Source of the DNA: Pseudomonadota bacterium
GTDB lineage: Bacteria; Pseudomonadota; Alphaproteobacteria; Rhizobiales; Hyphomicrobiaceae
DNA length: 64,000 bases
Direction: 5' to 3'
Assembly (NCBI GenBank): GCA_018242215.1
Contig: JAFECG010000019.1
Span: forward strand, 248,001-312,000
In this document: piece after piece, positions 1-8,945 of the stretch
Layout: each line of letters begins with the position of its first letter
Position numbering within the stretch: the first letter of the stretch is position 1
Program-made: the position numbers and the translations under genes
Notes under the pieces: generated by a model
What the model was told of the DNA's origin: nothing
Databases searched by the model: none
The model's input: only the letters and a program-made list of their open reading frames with translations

Positions 1-158
1 GCTTGCCGCTCGTCGCAATTGGCGGTTTGACGCCGGAACGTGCGGCTGGCGTGCTTGCCGCGGGTGCCGATAGTCTCGCCGTCATAACCGATTTCATAAC
101 ATCGCCGGATCCGGATGCTCGGGTGCAGCATTGGTTGCGACAGTTGCAAGCTCGCTAA
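1..158 (+). CDS. thiE: Thiamine-phosphate synthase, C-terminal end (5' truncated by window)
   Basis: The third frame is open from the window edge to a TAA at 156-158 and encodes the last 51 residues of a protein. The stretch PLVAIGGLTPERAAGVLAAG followed by ADSLAVITDF is the terminal phosphate-binding beta-alpha segment of the thiamine-phosphate synthase TIM barrel, where IGG grips the phosphate. The enzyme couples the pyrimidine (HMP-PP) and thiazole phosphate in thiamine synthesis in the cytoplasm. The start and the catalytic N-terminal part lie outside the window. A related TIM-barrel aldolase is possible but less likely, because the GGLTPE...AGADSLAV spacing is typical of ThiE. Confidence 0.75.
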   Translation, partial: LPLVAIGGLTPERAAGVLAAGADSLAVITDFITSPDPDARVQHWLRQLQAR

Positions 159-276
159 ATGTTCTTATCGTGTGTTAACCAGCAGGGTGCACTCTGATCG
201 TTTATGACAGTTTTGTGTGGTTCGAATTTACGATATCGGTTGTCTCGCCCGTCCCGCATTTGAGCCGTTCCCGCGT

Positions 277-1326
277 ATGCCTTATCGCTTTAAGATCAAC
301 GAGCCTGTCGAAGAAGGCTTTCGCCGGATCGCGCGTGAGCAGCTTGACTCTGCTTTGGCGGAATTGGCCGGTGCGGAGGTAGGGCCGGGTAACGTTCATC
401 AATGCCGCAAAGCGCTGAAGAGATTGCGAGCGCTCGTCCGTCTCGCGGCGGTTGCGCTCGGCACCGGCAAGGCACGCCGGCGGACGAAGTCGCTGGGTAA
501 GATCGCAAGTCTCCTCTCAGCGCGCCGTGATCAGACGGTCATGCTGGAAACGATCAGCAAGCTTTCGGAGGGAAGCCTAGATGCGGCGGAGGCATTGATG
601 CCGCTCAAGCGCAATCTTGCGGCCCATCCCGCCGATGAGCGGCAATTGCTGGGTTCGGATTTGGCGGGCCGCGCGCGCATGCTTCTGCTTCGCGAAGCCA
701 AGAAGTTCACCCACATCGCATTCAAAAAGCGCGGCTTCGGTGCACTGGCCAGCGGGTTGGAGGCCAGCTATCGCCGCGGTCGGAGGGCTGCGAAATACGC
801 CTATGAAGAGCCAACCGACGAAAATTTTCATGAGCTGCGCAAGGCCGTGCAATGGCACTGGCGGCAAATGTCCTTGCTTGCGCGGGCATGGCCCGATGAG
901 TTCGCGGTTCGTGTGAATGCAGCGCGTGAATTGTCGCAATTGCTCGGCGACGACCATGATCTGGCAGTGCTGATTGCAGCTACAGCGCAAGCGGGAATAT
1001 CGGCCGACGAAAAGGAAGCGGCTGCTGCCGTCTGCCAGCATCAACAGCAGATATTGCGTGCGTCTGCCGAATTGGGCGTCAGGCGCCTGTTTGCGGAAAA
1101 GCCTGGGGCCTTCGTCGGCCGCATGGAGGCCTATTGGCGCTGCGGCCGCTCGCTCGATCCGCGGCTTGAAGTTCCGCCCGTGGTGCGCCAAGTACCTGCA
1201 GTGGATCAGGTGGCATCGAAAGAAGCGGAAGTCCCCGCTTCGGTGAAGGAAAAACGTCCCTCTTCGACCAAGCCGAGATTGGCCGCGAAGTTGGAGACGC
1301 CAGCGGCTTCGCAACGCCGCGCCTGA
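277..1326 (+). CDS. CHAD domain-containing protein
   Basis: A 349-residue protein composed of a CHAD (conserved histidine alpha-helical) domain. The N-terminus MPYRFKINEPVEEGFRRIAR is the usual CHAD opening. Two helical repeats carry the conserved basic/histidine motifs, HQCRKALKRLRALVRL near residues 45-60 and FHELRKAVQWHWRQMSLLAR in the second half. CHAD domains bind polyphosphate, and several localise to polyphosphate granules. No CYTH domain is fused, so no triphosphatase activity is predicted. A GTG at 217 would add 20 unconserved residues; I prefer ATG 277 because it matches the family start. The C-terminal 50 residues are charged low-complexity. It lies between thiE and hemH with no shared function apparent. 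Confidence 0.8.
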   Translation: MPYRFKINEPVEEGFRRIAREQLDSALAELAGAEVGPGNVHQCRKALKRLRALVRLAAVALGTGKARRRTKSLGKIASLLSARRDQTVMLETISKLSEGSLDAAEALMPLKRNLAAHPADERQLLGSDLAGRARMLLLREAKKFTHIAFKKRGFGALASGLEASYRRGRRAAKYAYEEPTDENFHELRKAVQWHWRQMSLLARAWPDEFAVRVNAARELSQLLGDDHDLAVLIAATAQAGISADEKEAAAAVCQHQQQILRASAELGVRRLFAEKPGAFVGRMEAYWRCGRSLDPRLEVPPVVRQVPAVDQVASKEAEVPASVKEKRPSSTKPRLAAKLETPAASQRRA

Positions 1327-1361
1327 TCGAATTGCGTTAGATACCGGCGCCGGGAGTGCGG

Positions 1362-2423
1362 ATGAACGAAGTTCCAAAACAGGGTGGTTTTGAAAGCGAA
1401 TCCGTGAGGCTTCCTGCGGGCCATCCGCCGATCGCGGTCGGACGCATCGGCGTGCTTCTTCTCAATCTCGGAACGCCGGACGGGACCGACTACTGGTCCA
1501 TGCGCCGCTACCTCAAGGAGTTTCTATCCGACGAGCGCGTGATCGAAGAGCCGAAGTGGAAGTGGTGGCCGATCCTCAATCTCATCATTCTCACCGTGCG
1601 GCCGTCCCGGAAAGGACGCGACTACGCAACGATCTGGAATAATGAGAAAGACGAAGGCCCGCTCAAGACAATCACGCGGAGCCAAGCCGAGCAGCTTACG
1701 CGAAGACTCGGCAATGATCCGCGCATCATCGTTGATTGGGCGATGCGCTATGCCAATCCGACCACGGAAAGCCGAATTCTCGCGCTGAAAGAGCAGGGCT
1801 GCGATCGTATTTTGCTTGTGCCGCTTTATCCGCAATATGCGGCCGCGACGACGGCAACCGCGAACGATCAAGCGTTCCGCGCCCTCATGACCATGCGCTG
1901 GCAGCCTGCCGTGCGCACGCTTCCGAGCTATCACGATCATCCGGCCTATATCGACGCTCTCGCGAGATCGATGCGTGCGCAGCTCGCCACGCTCGATTTC
2001 GAGCCGGAAAAGATCATCGCGACGTTCCATGGAATGCCACAGAAATATTTTTCGGCGGGCGATCCTTATCATTGCCAATGCCAAAAGACGTCTCGCCTTT
2101 TGCGCGAGAAACTGGGCATTTCCGAGGATCGCTGGCTAACGACATTCCAATCACGTTTCGGGAATGATCCGTGGCTTCAGCCTTATACCGACAAGACAGT
2201 CGAAGCTCTGGCGAAATCCGGCGTTAAAAGAGTGGCTCTCGTCGCGCCAGGTTTTTCAGCCGATTGTTTGGAGACGCTTGAAGAGCTTGGTCGGGAAAAC
2301 CGCCATATCTTTGAATCAAATGGCGGAGAGAAATTCGCCTATTTGCGGGCTTTGAATGACAGTTCCGAGGGCATGGACGTCATCGAAGCCGTGGTTCGAC
2401 GGGAACTCTCAGGCTGGCTGTGA
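1362..2423 (+). CDS. hemH: Ferrochelatase
   Basis: A 353-residue ferrochelatase, which inserts Fe2+ into protoporphyrin IX in the last step of protoheme synthesis. The family signature is visible as IIATFHGMPQKYFSAGDPY, with the catalytic histidine in FHGMP. The N-terminal IGVLLLNLGTPDGTDYWSMR and the C-terminal PGFSADCLETLEELG containing the conserved glutamates are also present. The length is typical of the bacterial enzyme. ATG 1362 has GGGAG five bases upstream; the GTG at 1356 overlaps that Shine-Dalgarno sequence and is rejected. No C-terminal cysteine motif for a 2Fe-2S cluster is evident. It appears monocistronic, with 178 bp to the next gene. Confidence 0.95.
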   Translation: MNEVPKQGGFESESVRLPAGHPPIAVGRIGVLLLNLGTPDGTDYWSMRRYLKEFLSDERVIEEPKWKWWPILNLIILTVRPSRKGRDYATIWNNEKDEGPLKTITRSQAEQLTRRLGNDPRIIVDWAMRYANPTTESRILALKEQGCDRILLVPLYPQYAAATTATANDQAFRALMTMRWQPAVRTLPSYHDHPAYIDALARSMRAQLATLDFEPEKIIATFHGMPQKYFSAGDPYHCQCQKTSRLLREKLGISEDRWLTTFQSRFGNDPWLQPYTDKTVEALAKSGVKRVALVAPGFSADCLETLEELGRENRHIFESNGGEKFAYLRALNDSSEGMDVIEAVVRRELSGWL

Positions 2424-2601
2424 GCGCAGCAACGATACACCCGTTTTCTATTTCTCTGCTTTTCGCTGTTCAATTTCCCGCTTTTTGCCGCTCCATATCG
2501 ACATATTACTGAACATTTACGGATTGTTCGTTTCCGGGACTTAAACCGGACGCGCGAATTTCCCATTTTCTTTTTTGATTCGCTCGCGAGGGAGAACGGA
2601 A

Positions 2602-3579
2602 ATGTCCGGCTTTGGCGGCTTCGAGTCTTTCGGATTTATTCTTTTGGCGGCGGCGGTGTGGGCGCTTTGGTCCACGGTCAAGATCGTTCCGCAGGGCTCG
2701 AATTATACGGTGGAGAATCTCGGGCGCTATACGCGTACGCTGACGCCCGGCATGCATATCCTCATTCCCATTCTCGAAAAAGTTACGCACAAGCTCAATA
2801 TGAAAGAGCAGGTGATGGACATTCCGAGCCAAGACGTCATCACTCGTGACAACGCGATGGTGAAGGTTGACGGGGTGGCTTTCTACCAGCTTTTGAACGC
2901 GGCCAAGGCTGCCTATGAAGTCGACAATCTCGAGCATTCGATCATCAATCTGACGATGACGAATATCAGAACCGTCATGGGGTCAATGGATCTCGACGAA
3001 CTGCTGTCCAATCGTGATCAGATCAACCATCGCCTTCTCGAAGTCGTCGACGCGGCGACGGAGACGTGGGGCGTAAAGGTCACGCGCATTGAGATCAAGG
3101 ATATCGCACCGCCGCGTGATCTCGTCGACAGCATGGCGCGGCAGATGAAAGCCGAGCGCGAGAAGCGCGCCCAGATTCTTGAATCCGAAGGGCTTCGTCA
3201 GGCGGCCATTCTGAAGGCGGAGGGTGCAAAACAGGCGGTCGTCTTGGAAGCCGAGGGGCGCAGGGAAGCCGCTTACCGCGATGCCGAGGCACGCGAGCGC
3301 TCGGCGGAGGCGGAAGCCAAAGCGACGAAAATGGTTTCGGAAGCCATATCGGCTGGCAACGTTCAGGCCATCAATTATTTCGTCGCCAACAACTACATGA
3401 AGGCGCTCGAGGCCTTGGCGAAGTCCCCGAACCAGAAGATCATCATGATGCCGCTCGAGGCATCGTCCGTCATCGGATCGCTTGGCGGCATCGCTCAGAT
3501 CGCGGGCGAGGCGTTCGGCGGCGAGGGGTCGAAGCCGCAGGTTGCGCGCGGACGTCCCGGCTCCGTGCCCACGACTTGA
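2602..3579 (+). CDS. qmcA: SPFH/Band-7 membrane protein, QmcA/stomatin-like
   Basis: A 325-residue prohibitin/stomatin-family protein. One N-terminal transmembrane segment (about residues 7-24) is followed by the Band-7 domain, beginning IVPQGSNYTVENLGRYTRTL and including PGMHILIPILEKV. An alanine/glutamate-rich coiled coil follows (EREKRAQILESEGLRQAAI onward). A short hydrophobic C-terminus has the family's typical IIMMPLEASSVIGSLGG. Such proteins form membrane microdomain cages and usually pair with NfeD, which is the next gene. ATG 2602 is preceded by GAGGGAGAA; upstream in-frame codons give no conserved sequence. The symbol is by similarity to E. coli QmcA. Confidence 0.88.
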   Translation: MSGFGGFESFGFILLAAAVWALWSTVKIVPQGSNYTVENLGRYTRTLTPGMHILIPILEKVTHKLNMKEQVMDIPSQDVITRDNAMVKVDGVAFYQLLNAAKAAYEVDNLEHSIINLTMTNIRTVMGSMDLDELLSNRDQINHRLLEVVDAATETWGVKVTRIEIKDIAPPRDLVDSMARQMKAEREKRAQILESEGLRQAAILKAEGAKQAVVLEAEGRREAAYRDAEARERSAEAEAKATKMVSEAISAGNVQAINYFVANNYMKALEALAKSPNQKIIMMPLEASSVIGSLGGIAQIAGEAFGGEGSKPQVARGRPGSVPTT

Positions 3580-3618
3580 TTGCGGGTCGAGCGACCACGA
3601 GTGGAAGGCGAGGGGTTG

Positions 3619-4071
3619 ATGCAAGCCATTGATGCAATGATCGAACAATTCGGACCGTGGCTCTGGTTCGCACTAGCGGTTATCCTGTTCGTGCTCGAAT
3701 CCATCGTTCCGGGCGTGCATTTTGTCTGGTTCGGGTTGTCGGCAGTGATCGTCGGGATCATCGCGCTGACAACATCTCTCGGCTGGGAGTGGCAGCTGAT
3801 CGCGTTCGCGGTGATTGCCCTGGCAGCCGTCTTCTGGGTTCGCCAGAGGAGCCGGGAGGAATCGGCGAAGCCCGATGTTCCCGATCTCAATCTCAGGGCC
3901 GCGCAATACATCGGCCGCGTTGTGACGATCGAGGATGCCATCGTCAACGGGCGCGGAAAAGTCCGTGTCGGCGATACCGTCTGGGTGGCGAAGGGCGAAG
4001 ACGGGCCTAAAGGCGCTAGCGTCAAGATCACGGGCGCCGACGGCACTGTCCTCGTCGTATCACGGACCTAA
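3619..4071 (+). CDS. NfeD family membrane protein (short form)
   Basis: A 150-residue NfeD-type protein: an N-terminal pair or triplet of transmembrane helices (WLWFALAVILFVLESIVPG, then VWFGLSAVIVGIIAL and a helix around WQLIAFAVIALAAVFWV), then a short soluble OB-fold domain (residues about 88-150, including GRVVTIEDAIVNGRGKVRVG). This is the truncated class without the ClpP-like protease part. It partners SPFH proteins in membrane microdomains, which fits its place 39 bp behind qmcA in the same direction. ATG 3619 is preceded by AGGCGAGGGG; upstream in-frame TTG 3580 directly abuts the qmcA stop and is less likely. Confidence 0.87.
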   Translation: MQAIDAMIEQFGPWLWFALAVILFVLESIVPGVHFVWFGLSAVIVGIIALTTSLGWEWQLIAFAVIALAAVFWVRQRSREESAKPDVPDLNLRAAQYIGRVVTIEDAIVNGRGKVRVGDTVWVAKGEDGPKGASVKITGADGTVLVVSRT

Positions 4072-4079
4072 GGCGACTC

Positions 4080-5111
4080 TTACGCGACGCCTGCCCGAAG
4101 AAGATCGTGGACGTGCACGATGCCGACTGGCTTCTGCCTTTCGACCACAAACAGCGCTGTAATCCGCGACGAATTGATGAGTTCGAGTGCCGCGGATGCG
4201 AGCAGGGTCGGCGCTATCGTCTTCGGCTTTGCCGTCATGACGTCGTCGACTTTCGATTGAAGCAGCTTTGGACCCATGTGGCGGCGTAAGTCGCCGTCGG
4301 TGATGACGCCAATGAGCTTGCCTTTACCATCGGTTACGCCGACGCATCCGAAGCTTTTCTCGGTCATGGCGACAAGCGCATCCGCCATCGAGGATCCGCT
4401 ATCGATCAACGGCAACCGATCGCGCTGGTGCATGATATCGGAGACGTACTTCAAGTTGGCGCCGAGCGAACCACCTGGATGGAAAATCTTGAAATCATGA
4501 GCGGTGAAGCCCCGGGCATCCAGCAGTGCAATGGCCAGGCTGTCGCCGATTGCGAGTTGAATGGTCGTCGAGGTCGTCGGCGCGAGACCATGCGGACACG
4601 CTTCTTTGACGCGCGGCAATTGCAGAACGATGTCGGCTTGTTCGCCCAAAGCAGAATTCGCCTGCGACGTGACCGCGATCAACGGAACCGCGAACCGGCG
4701 CGAATATGTGATAATCGGCTTGAGTTCGACCGTTTCGCCCGACCAGGAGAACGCAAGGACGAGATCGGATTGCGTAATCATGCCGAGGTCGCCGTGGGAA
4801 GCTTCGCTCGGATGGACGAAAAAGGCGGGCGTGCCGGTTGATGCGAACGTTGCGGCAATCTTCTGGGCGACGTGACCGCTTTTGCCGATGCCCGTTACGA
4901 TGACGCGGCCACTGACGGCTTTAAGCCGGGACACGGCTTCTTCGAATGCCGCCGCCATAGGCCCGGACACTTCGAGGGCCAGCTGCGCCAAGCCCTCGGA
5001 CCCAAGGTTCAATGTCCGGAGTGCCGAGGTGATAGGTGTTGTTTCGTCGGATTCGCTGGCGGGGCCCCGCCGCTCGCTTTCGGGCAGCTGGAATGGGATT
5101 ACCTTCTGCAT
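4080..5111 (-). CDS. kdsD: Arabinose-5-phosphate isomerase, KpsF/GutQ family
   Basis: A 343-residue sugar isomerase that converts ribulose-5-phosphate to arabinose-5-phosphate, the first step towards Kdo for lipopolysaccharide. An N-terminal SIS domain carries VIVTGIGKSGHVAQKIAATF and the HPSEASHGDLGMI histidine motif. Two CBS domains follow, with typical GVITDGDLRRHM and VGIVHVHDLLRAG ends. Length and order match E. coli KdsD/GutQ. ATG 5111 was chosen because it gives the usual family length; GGGGGAC lies about 11 bases upstream. An in-frame start at 5168 would add 19 unconserved residues. Other Kdo genes are not adjacent. It converges with the NfeD gene across 8 bp. Confidence 0.92.
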   Translation of the reverse strand: MQKVIPFQLPESERRGPASESDETTPITSALRTLNLGSEGLAQLALEVSGPMAAAFEEAVSRLKAVSGRVIVTGIGKSGHVAQKIAATFASTGTPAFFVHPSEASHGDLGMITQSDLVLAFSWSGETVELKPIITYSRRFAVPLIAVTSQANSALGEQADIVLQLPRVKEACPHGLAPTTSTTIQLAIGDSLAIALLDARGFTAHDFKIFHPGGSLGANLKYVSDIMHQRDRLPLIDSGSSMADALVAMTEKSFGCVGVTDGKGKLIGVITDGDLRRHMGPKLLQSKVDDVMTAKPKTIAPTLLASAALELINSSRITALFVVERQKPVGIVHVHDLLRAGVA

Positions 5112-5394
5112 CCGCTCGATGTCCCCCACTTGAGTGCAGTGACCGGCACTCAAACGAGAGCCAGCCAATTTGCATTAACACTTTTCGCGCTCCACGGTCG
5201 CCGATGCAAGCCCGCCCTGATCCTTCGCGACACATTAACCAAAGCGTTTTCGATGGGCGGTGCCGTTTTCCCGCATTTTGCGCGGATCAGGTGACTTGCG
5301 AAGCGGCGGAAAGGTACGTGCTCGCGCTTCGGCGGGTGCCGCGGAAACCGATGATTCGGTCTTATCGGCGGCGTTCAGCCCGGAGCATGGAATC

Positions 5395-6291
5395 TTACGT
5401 ATTCGGTCCGATCAGCCGCCTCAGATCACGCCGGAAATCGTCAGCGAGATCGGCGCGCTCCAGAGCCAGTGCGACGTTCGCCGTCAGAAAGCCGAGCTTC
5501 GAGCCGCAGTCGTAGATATCGCCGTCAAAACGCACTGCATGGAAAGGTTGATCAGGGCTGCCCATCAAGGCGATCATCGAATCGGTCAATTGGATCTCGC
5601 CGCCCGCGCCGCGCTTCTGCTTCTCCAGCAGCTCGAATATTTCCGGCTGCAGAACGTAGCGGCCGGTGATGTGCAGATTGGACGGGGCCGTGCCGGGCTT
5701 CGGCTTCTCGACCATTTCCGTAATTGACGAAACTTTGGCTTTCACGTCCTTCACGCCGACGATGCCGTATTGATGCGTCTGGTCCTCTGGCACAGGTGCG
5801 ACGGCAATCAGATTGCCGCCCGTCCTCGCATAGGCGTCGATCATATCGGCGAGGCAGGACGAGCGGCCGTGATGCAGCATATCCGGCAAGAGCAAAGCAA
5901 ATGGTTCGTCGCCGACAAGCTCCCGTGCACACCACACGGCGTGACCCAGCCCGAGGGGCGCCTGCTGCCTCGTGAAGCTCGTCTGACCCGCCTGAGGAAG
6001 ATCGCGCTCCAACGCCTCGAGTTCCCTCTTCTTGCCGCGGCTCGCGAGGGTTGCTTCGAGCTCGAACTGCTTGTCGAAGTGATCCTCAATGACGCCTTTG
6101 TTCCGACCCGTGACGAATATGAAATGCTCAATGCCCGCTGCACGTGCCTCGTCGACGACGTGCTGCAGAACGGGCCGGTCCACGACCGTCAGCATTTCCT
6201 TCGGGACTGCTTTCGTCGCGGGAAGAAACCGGGTGCCGAGGCCGGCGACCGGGAACACAGCCTTACGAATTGGTTTTTTTACGGCGTTCAT
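5395..6291 (-). CDS. galU: UTP-glucose-1-phosphate uridylyltransferase
   Basis: A 298-residue nucleotidyltransferase making UDP-glucose from UTP and glucose-1-phosphate. The N-terminal signature KAVFPVAGLGTRFLPATKA and PKEMLTVVDRPVLQHVV bind the nucleotide. The conserved FEEL-type region is ARAAGIEHFIFVTGRNKGVI, and the sugar-phosphate motif is VEKPKPGTAPSNLHITGRYVL. Length is standard. Three ATG-like starts are clustered; ATG 6291 sits six bases after GGAG and is preferred over ATG 6294 and TTG 6303. It is divergent from galE (200 bp between starts), so the two genes together interconvert the UDP-glucose and UDP-galactose pools for envelope polysaccharides. Confidence 0.95.
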   Translation of the reverse strand: MNAVKKPIRKAVFPVAGLGTRFLPATKAVPKEMLTVVDRPVLQHVVDEARAAGIEHFIFVTGRNKGVIEDHFDKQFELEATLASRGKKRELEALERDLPQAGQTSFTRQQAPLGLGHAVWCARELVGDEPFALLLPDMLHHGRSSCLADMIDAYARTGGNLIAVAPVPEDQTHQYGIVGVKDVKAKVSSITEMVEKPKPGTAPSNLHITGRYVLQPEIFELLEKQKRGAGGEIQLTDSMIALMGSPDQPFHAVRFDGDIYDCGSKLGFLTANVALALERADLADDFRRDLRRLIGPNT

Positions 6292-6491
6292 CATATGCTC
6301 CAAGAGCGCGACGTACCGGCTCGAAGTCCATTGCCCAACAGTGTTGATTTGAGCCCTGGTGAAAGAAAGGATGTCGTGCGTGAACCCTGGTATGTCATTT
6401 GCGCGGACGGCCGGTCTCGATTAGGTCTCGGGTGGCCGTGTGCAGAATCGGACGCGCACGTGGGTATAGAACTCGGGAGTTCATTGCAACT

Positions 6492-7493
6492 ATGAGCGTG
6501 CTTGTCACGGGGGGAGCCGGCTACATCGGTAGCCACATGGTGCTTGAGCTTCTTGATGCGGCCGAAGACGTCGTTGTCATCGATAATCTATCCACGGGGT
6601 TTCGCTGGATGGTGGACCGGCGCGCGGCGCTGATCGTGGCCGATATCGCCGATGCCGAACTCGTGAAGGAGACGATCCGTTCCCATGGCGTGACGGCCAT
6701 CATCCATTTTGCGGGTTCGATCGTTGTGCCGGATTCGGTGGCGGATCCGCTTGGCTATTATCTGAACAATACAGTCAAATCGCGCGGCCTGATTGCGGCG
6801 GCCGTCGAAACGGGCGTGAAGAATTTCATTTTCTCTTCGACCGCGGCCGTCTACGGCAACCCTCCGGAAAACCCTGTTGCGGAGAGCACGGCACCGGCGC
6901 CGATGTCACCCTATGGCTCTTCGAAGCTTATGACCGAAATCATGTTGTCGGACGCCTCGCGCGCGCATGATTTTCGTTTCGTCGCGCTTCGTTATTTCAA
7001 TGTCGCCGGCGCGGATCCGAAAGGTCGTTCGGGGCAGTCCACGCCGCGCGCGACGCATCTCATCAAGGTTGCGTGCGAGACCGCGCTCGGCAAGCGTCCG
7101 CACATGGAGGTCTTTGGGATCGATTACCCGACGCCCGACGGAACGTGCATCCGCGACTACATCCACGTCAGCGACCTTGCGAACGCGCATTCGGCGGCGC
7201 TGCATTATCTGCGGCAAGGTGGAGCGTCGGATATCTTCAATTGCGGCTATTCGAAAGGTTATTCCGTGATCGAGGTCATCGCGGCCGTGAAGCGGGTCTC
7301 AGGCGTGGATTTCAAGGTGCTGCTATCGCCCCGTCGTGCGGGCGATCCGGCGGCGATCGTGGCGGCGTCCGCCAAAATTCGCGAAAGGCTGGAATGGCGG
7401 CCGCAGCACGACAATCTTGAGCAGATCGTGGCGCAGGCCCTCAACTGGGAACGCCGTGTCGACGCGCTGAAAGCAGCGGCGATGGCGGGCTGA
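6492..7493 (+). CDS. galE: UDP-glucose 4-epimerase
   Basis: A 333-residue extended short-chain dehydrogenase/reductase that interconverts UDP-glucose and UDP-galactose with bound NAD. The Rossmann motif TGGAGYIGSHM is at the N-terminus, the catalytic Ser in FSSTAAVYG, and Tyr/Lys in SPYGSSKLMTE. The C-terminal substrate region includes YFNVAGADPKGRSGQ, and CIRDYIHVSDLA. ATG 6492 gives the canonical MSVLVTGGAG start with CTCGGGAG upstream; in-frame codons further upstream add unconserved sequence. It is divergent from galU, consistent with UDP-sugar supply for envelope polysaccharide. Confidence 0.95.
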   Translation: MSVLVTGGAGYIGSHMVLELLDAAEDVVVIDNLSTGFRWMVDRRAALIVADIADAELVKETIRSHGVTAIIHFAGSIVVPDSVADPLGYYLNNTVKSRGLIAAAVETGVKNFIFSSTAAVYGNPPENPVAESTAPAPMSPYGSSKLMTEIMLSDASRAHDFRFVALRYFNVAGADPKGRSGQSTPRATHLIKVACETALGKRPHMEVFGIDYPTPDGTCIRDYIHVSDLANAHSAALHYLRQGGASDIFNCGYSKGYSVIEVIAAVKRVSGVDFKVLLSPRRAGDPAAIVAASAKIRERLEWRPQHDNLEQIVAQALNWERRVDALKAAAMAG

Positions 7494-7580
7494 GCCGCAA
7501 AAAAGCCCTGAAAATCAGGCAGTCGGCGTGTGTTATTGCGATGCGACGGACCGCTGAGGTCAAAGGAAAGCTGCGCTCTC

Positions 7581-8837
7581 ATGCCGATCAAAGGACGCTA
7601 TTTTCAGGCATTGGTGGCTGCCGGGTTTGCGATTGTGCTTTGTACCGCGGCGACCATTGCCGAGGCGAAGTCCAATCAAGACTTCCGCGCGTTCGTCGAG
7701 GGGTTATGGCCAGCAGCAAAAGCGGCTGGTGTCAGCCGCAGCACGTTCGATCAAGCTTTTGCCGGCGTCGTGCCTGATTATTCCATTCCTGATCTCGACA
7801 TCCCGGGGCGACCAAAGATCGACAACAGCGGACAGGCCGAGTTCACGAAGACCGCTGCCGATTATCTGTCGAAGCCCTATCTGGAAAAACTTGCGGTGCA
7901 AGGGCGCCAATTCCTCGCCGAGCACAAACCGGCGCTCGAACGGATCGAGAAGATGACGGGCGTCGATCGCTATACGCTTGTTGCGATCTGGGGCCGCGAA
8001 ACGGCCTACGGCACTTATCATCCGCCCAAGGACGCGATCCGCATGCTGGCGACGCTCGCCTACGTCGGAAAGCGAAAAGAAAGATTTCACGACGAACTCA
8101 TCGCCGCTCTCGTCATGTTGCAGCGGGGCATTCCGCGATCCGACATGAAGTCGTCGTGGGCCGGTGCCGTTGGTCTGACGCAGGCGATGCCGACGGAATA
8201 TCTCAAGTACGCGATCGATGGCGACGGCGACGGCAAGATCGACATCTGGCGCTCGGTCGCCGATGCGCTGGCGTTCACGGCGCGGCAGCTTCAGGGCAAG
8301 GGCTGGGTGCGAGGCGCGCGCTGGGGCTATGAGGTCATCCCGCCGCCACATGCCGATTGCTCGCTGGAAGGTCCGCCGGATGCGCGCCCGATCGGCGCCT
8401 GGGTCAAGATGGGCTTCAGAAAGGCGAGCGGTCGCCCTTTCACGAAGGCTGAGCTCGCGGCCGACGCGTATCTGATGATGCCCGCGGGCGCCTATGGCCC
8501 GGCGTTCCTGGCGGCGCAGAATTTCCGCGTCATTCGCCTCTACAACACATCAGATTTGTATGCGCTTTTCGTCGGCAACCTGGGTGATCGGATCCGCGGC
8601 GAAGGAGATTTCGTCACGCCCTGGAAAGCATTCGCTCAGCCCCGGACGCGGACGGTGGAAGGCATACAGGCTCGCCTCACGCAGCTCGGGTATCCGATGG
8701 ACAAGATTGACGGCAAGATCGGCTCAAACACGCGAAAACAGATCGGGCTTTACGAAAAGTCCAACGGCCTGACGATCGACTGCTGGCCCTCCGATCGGGT
8801 GTTGACTCATGCCAATTCACAGGCCGCCGAGCACTGA
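7581..8837 (+). CDS. Lytic murein transglycosylase, MltB-like with peptidoglycan-binding domain
   Basis: A 418-residue secreted protein. A signal peptide (about residues 1-29, ending IAEAKS) precedes an SLT_2/MltB catalytic domain. The catalytic Glu is in VAIWGRETAYGTYHPP. The Slt35-type calcium-binding EF-hand loop is visible as DGDGDGKIDIW. A PG_binding_1 domain forms the C-terminus (VEGIQARLTQLGYPMDKIDG...SNTRKQIGLYEKSNGL). The enzyme cleaves the MurNAc-GlcNAc bond with formation of anhydro-MurNAc in the periplasm. No lipobox cysteine is visible, so it is probably soluble or ionically bound rather than a lipoprotein. ATG 7581 follows AAAGGAAAG. Confidence 0.92.
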   Translation: MPIKGRYFQALVAAGFAIVLCTAATIAEAKSNQDFRAFVEGLWPAAKAAGVSRSTFDQAFAGVVPDYSIPDLDIPGRPKIDNSGQAEFTKTAADYLSKPYLEKLAVQGRQFLAEHKPALERIEKMTGVDRYTLVAIWGRETAYGTYHPPKDAIRMLATLAYVGKRKERFHDELIAALVMLQRGIPRSDMKSSWAGAVGLTQAMPTEYLKYAIDGDGDGKIDIWRSVADALAFTARQLQGKGWVRGARWGYEVIPPPHADCSLEGPPDARPIGAWVKMGFRKASGRPFTKAELAADAYLMMPAGAYGPAFLAAQNFRVIRLYNTSDLYALFVGNLGDRIRGEGDFVTPWKAFAQPRTRTVEGIQARLTQLGYPMDKIDGKIGSNTRKQIGLYEKSNGLTIDCWPSDRVLTHANSQAAEH

Positions 8838-8945
8838 GGTCGGCTCGCGGATTGCGGCGTTGGAGCGGATGCTTCGAAGCTGTATGCTCTGGCCCGGAAT
8901 CAAGGATGTGGGCAGCTTTCGGGCTTGCGAAAGGCATCGAACGGG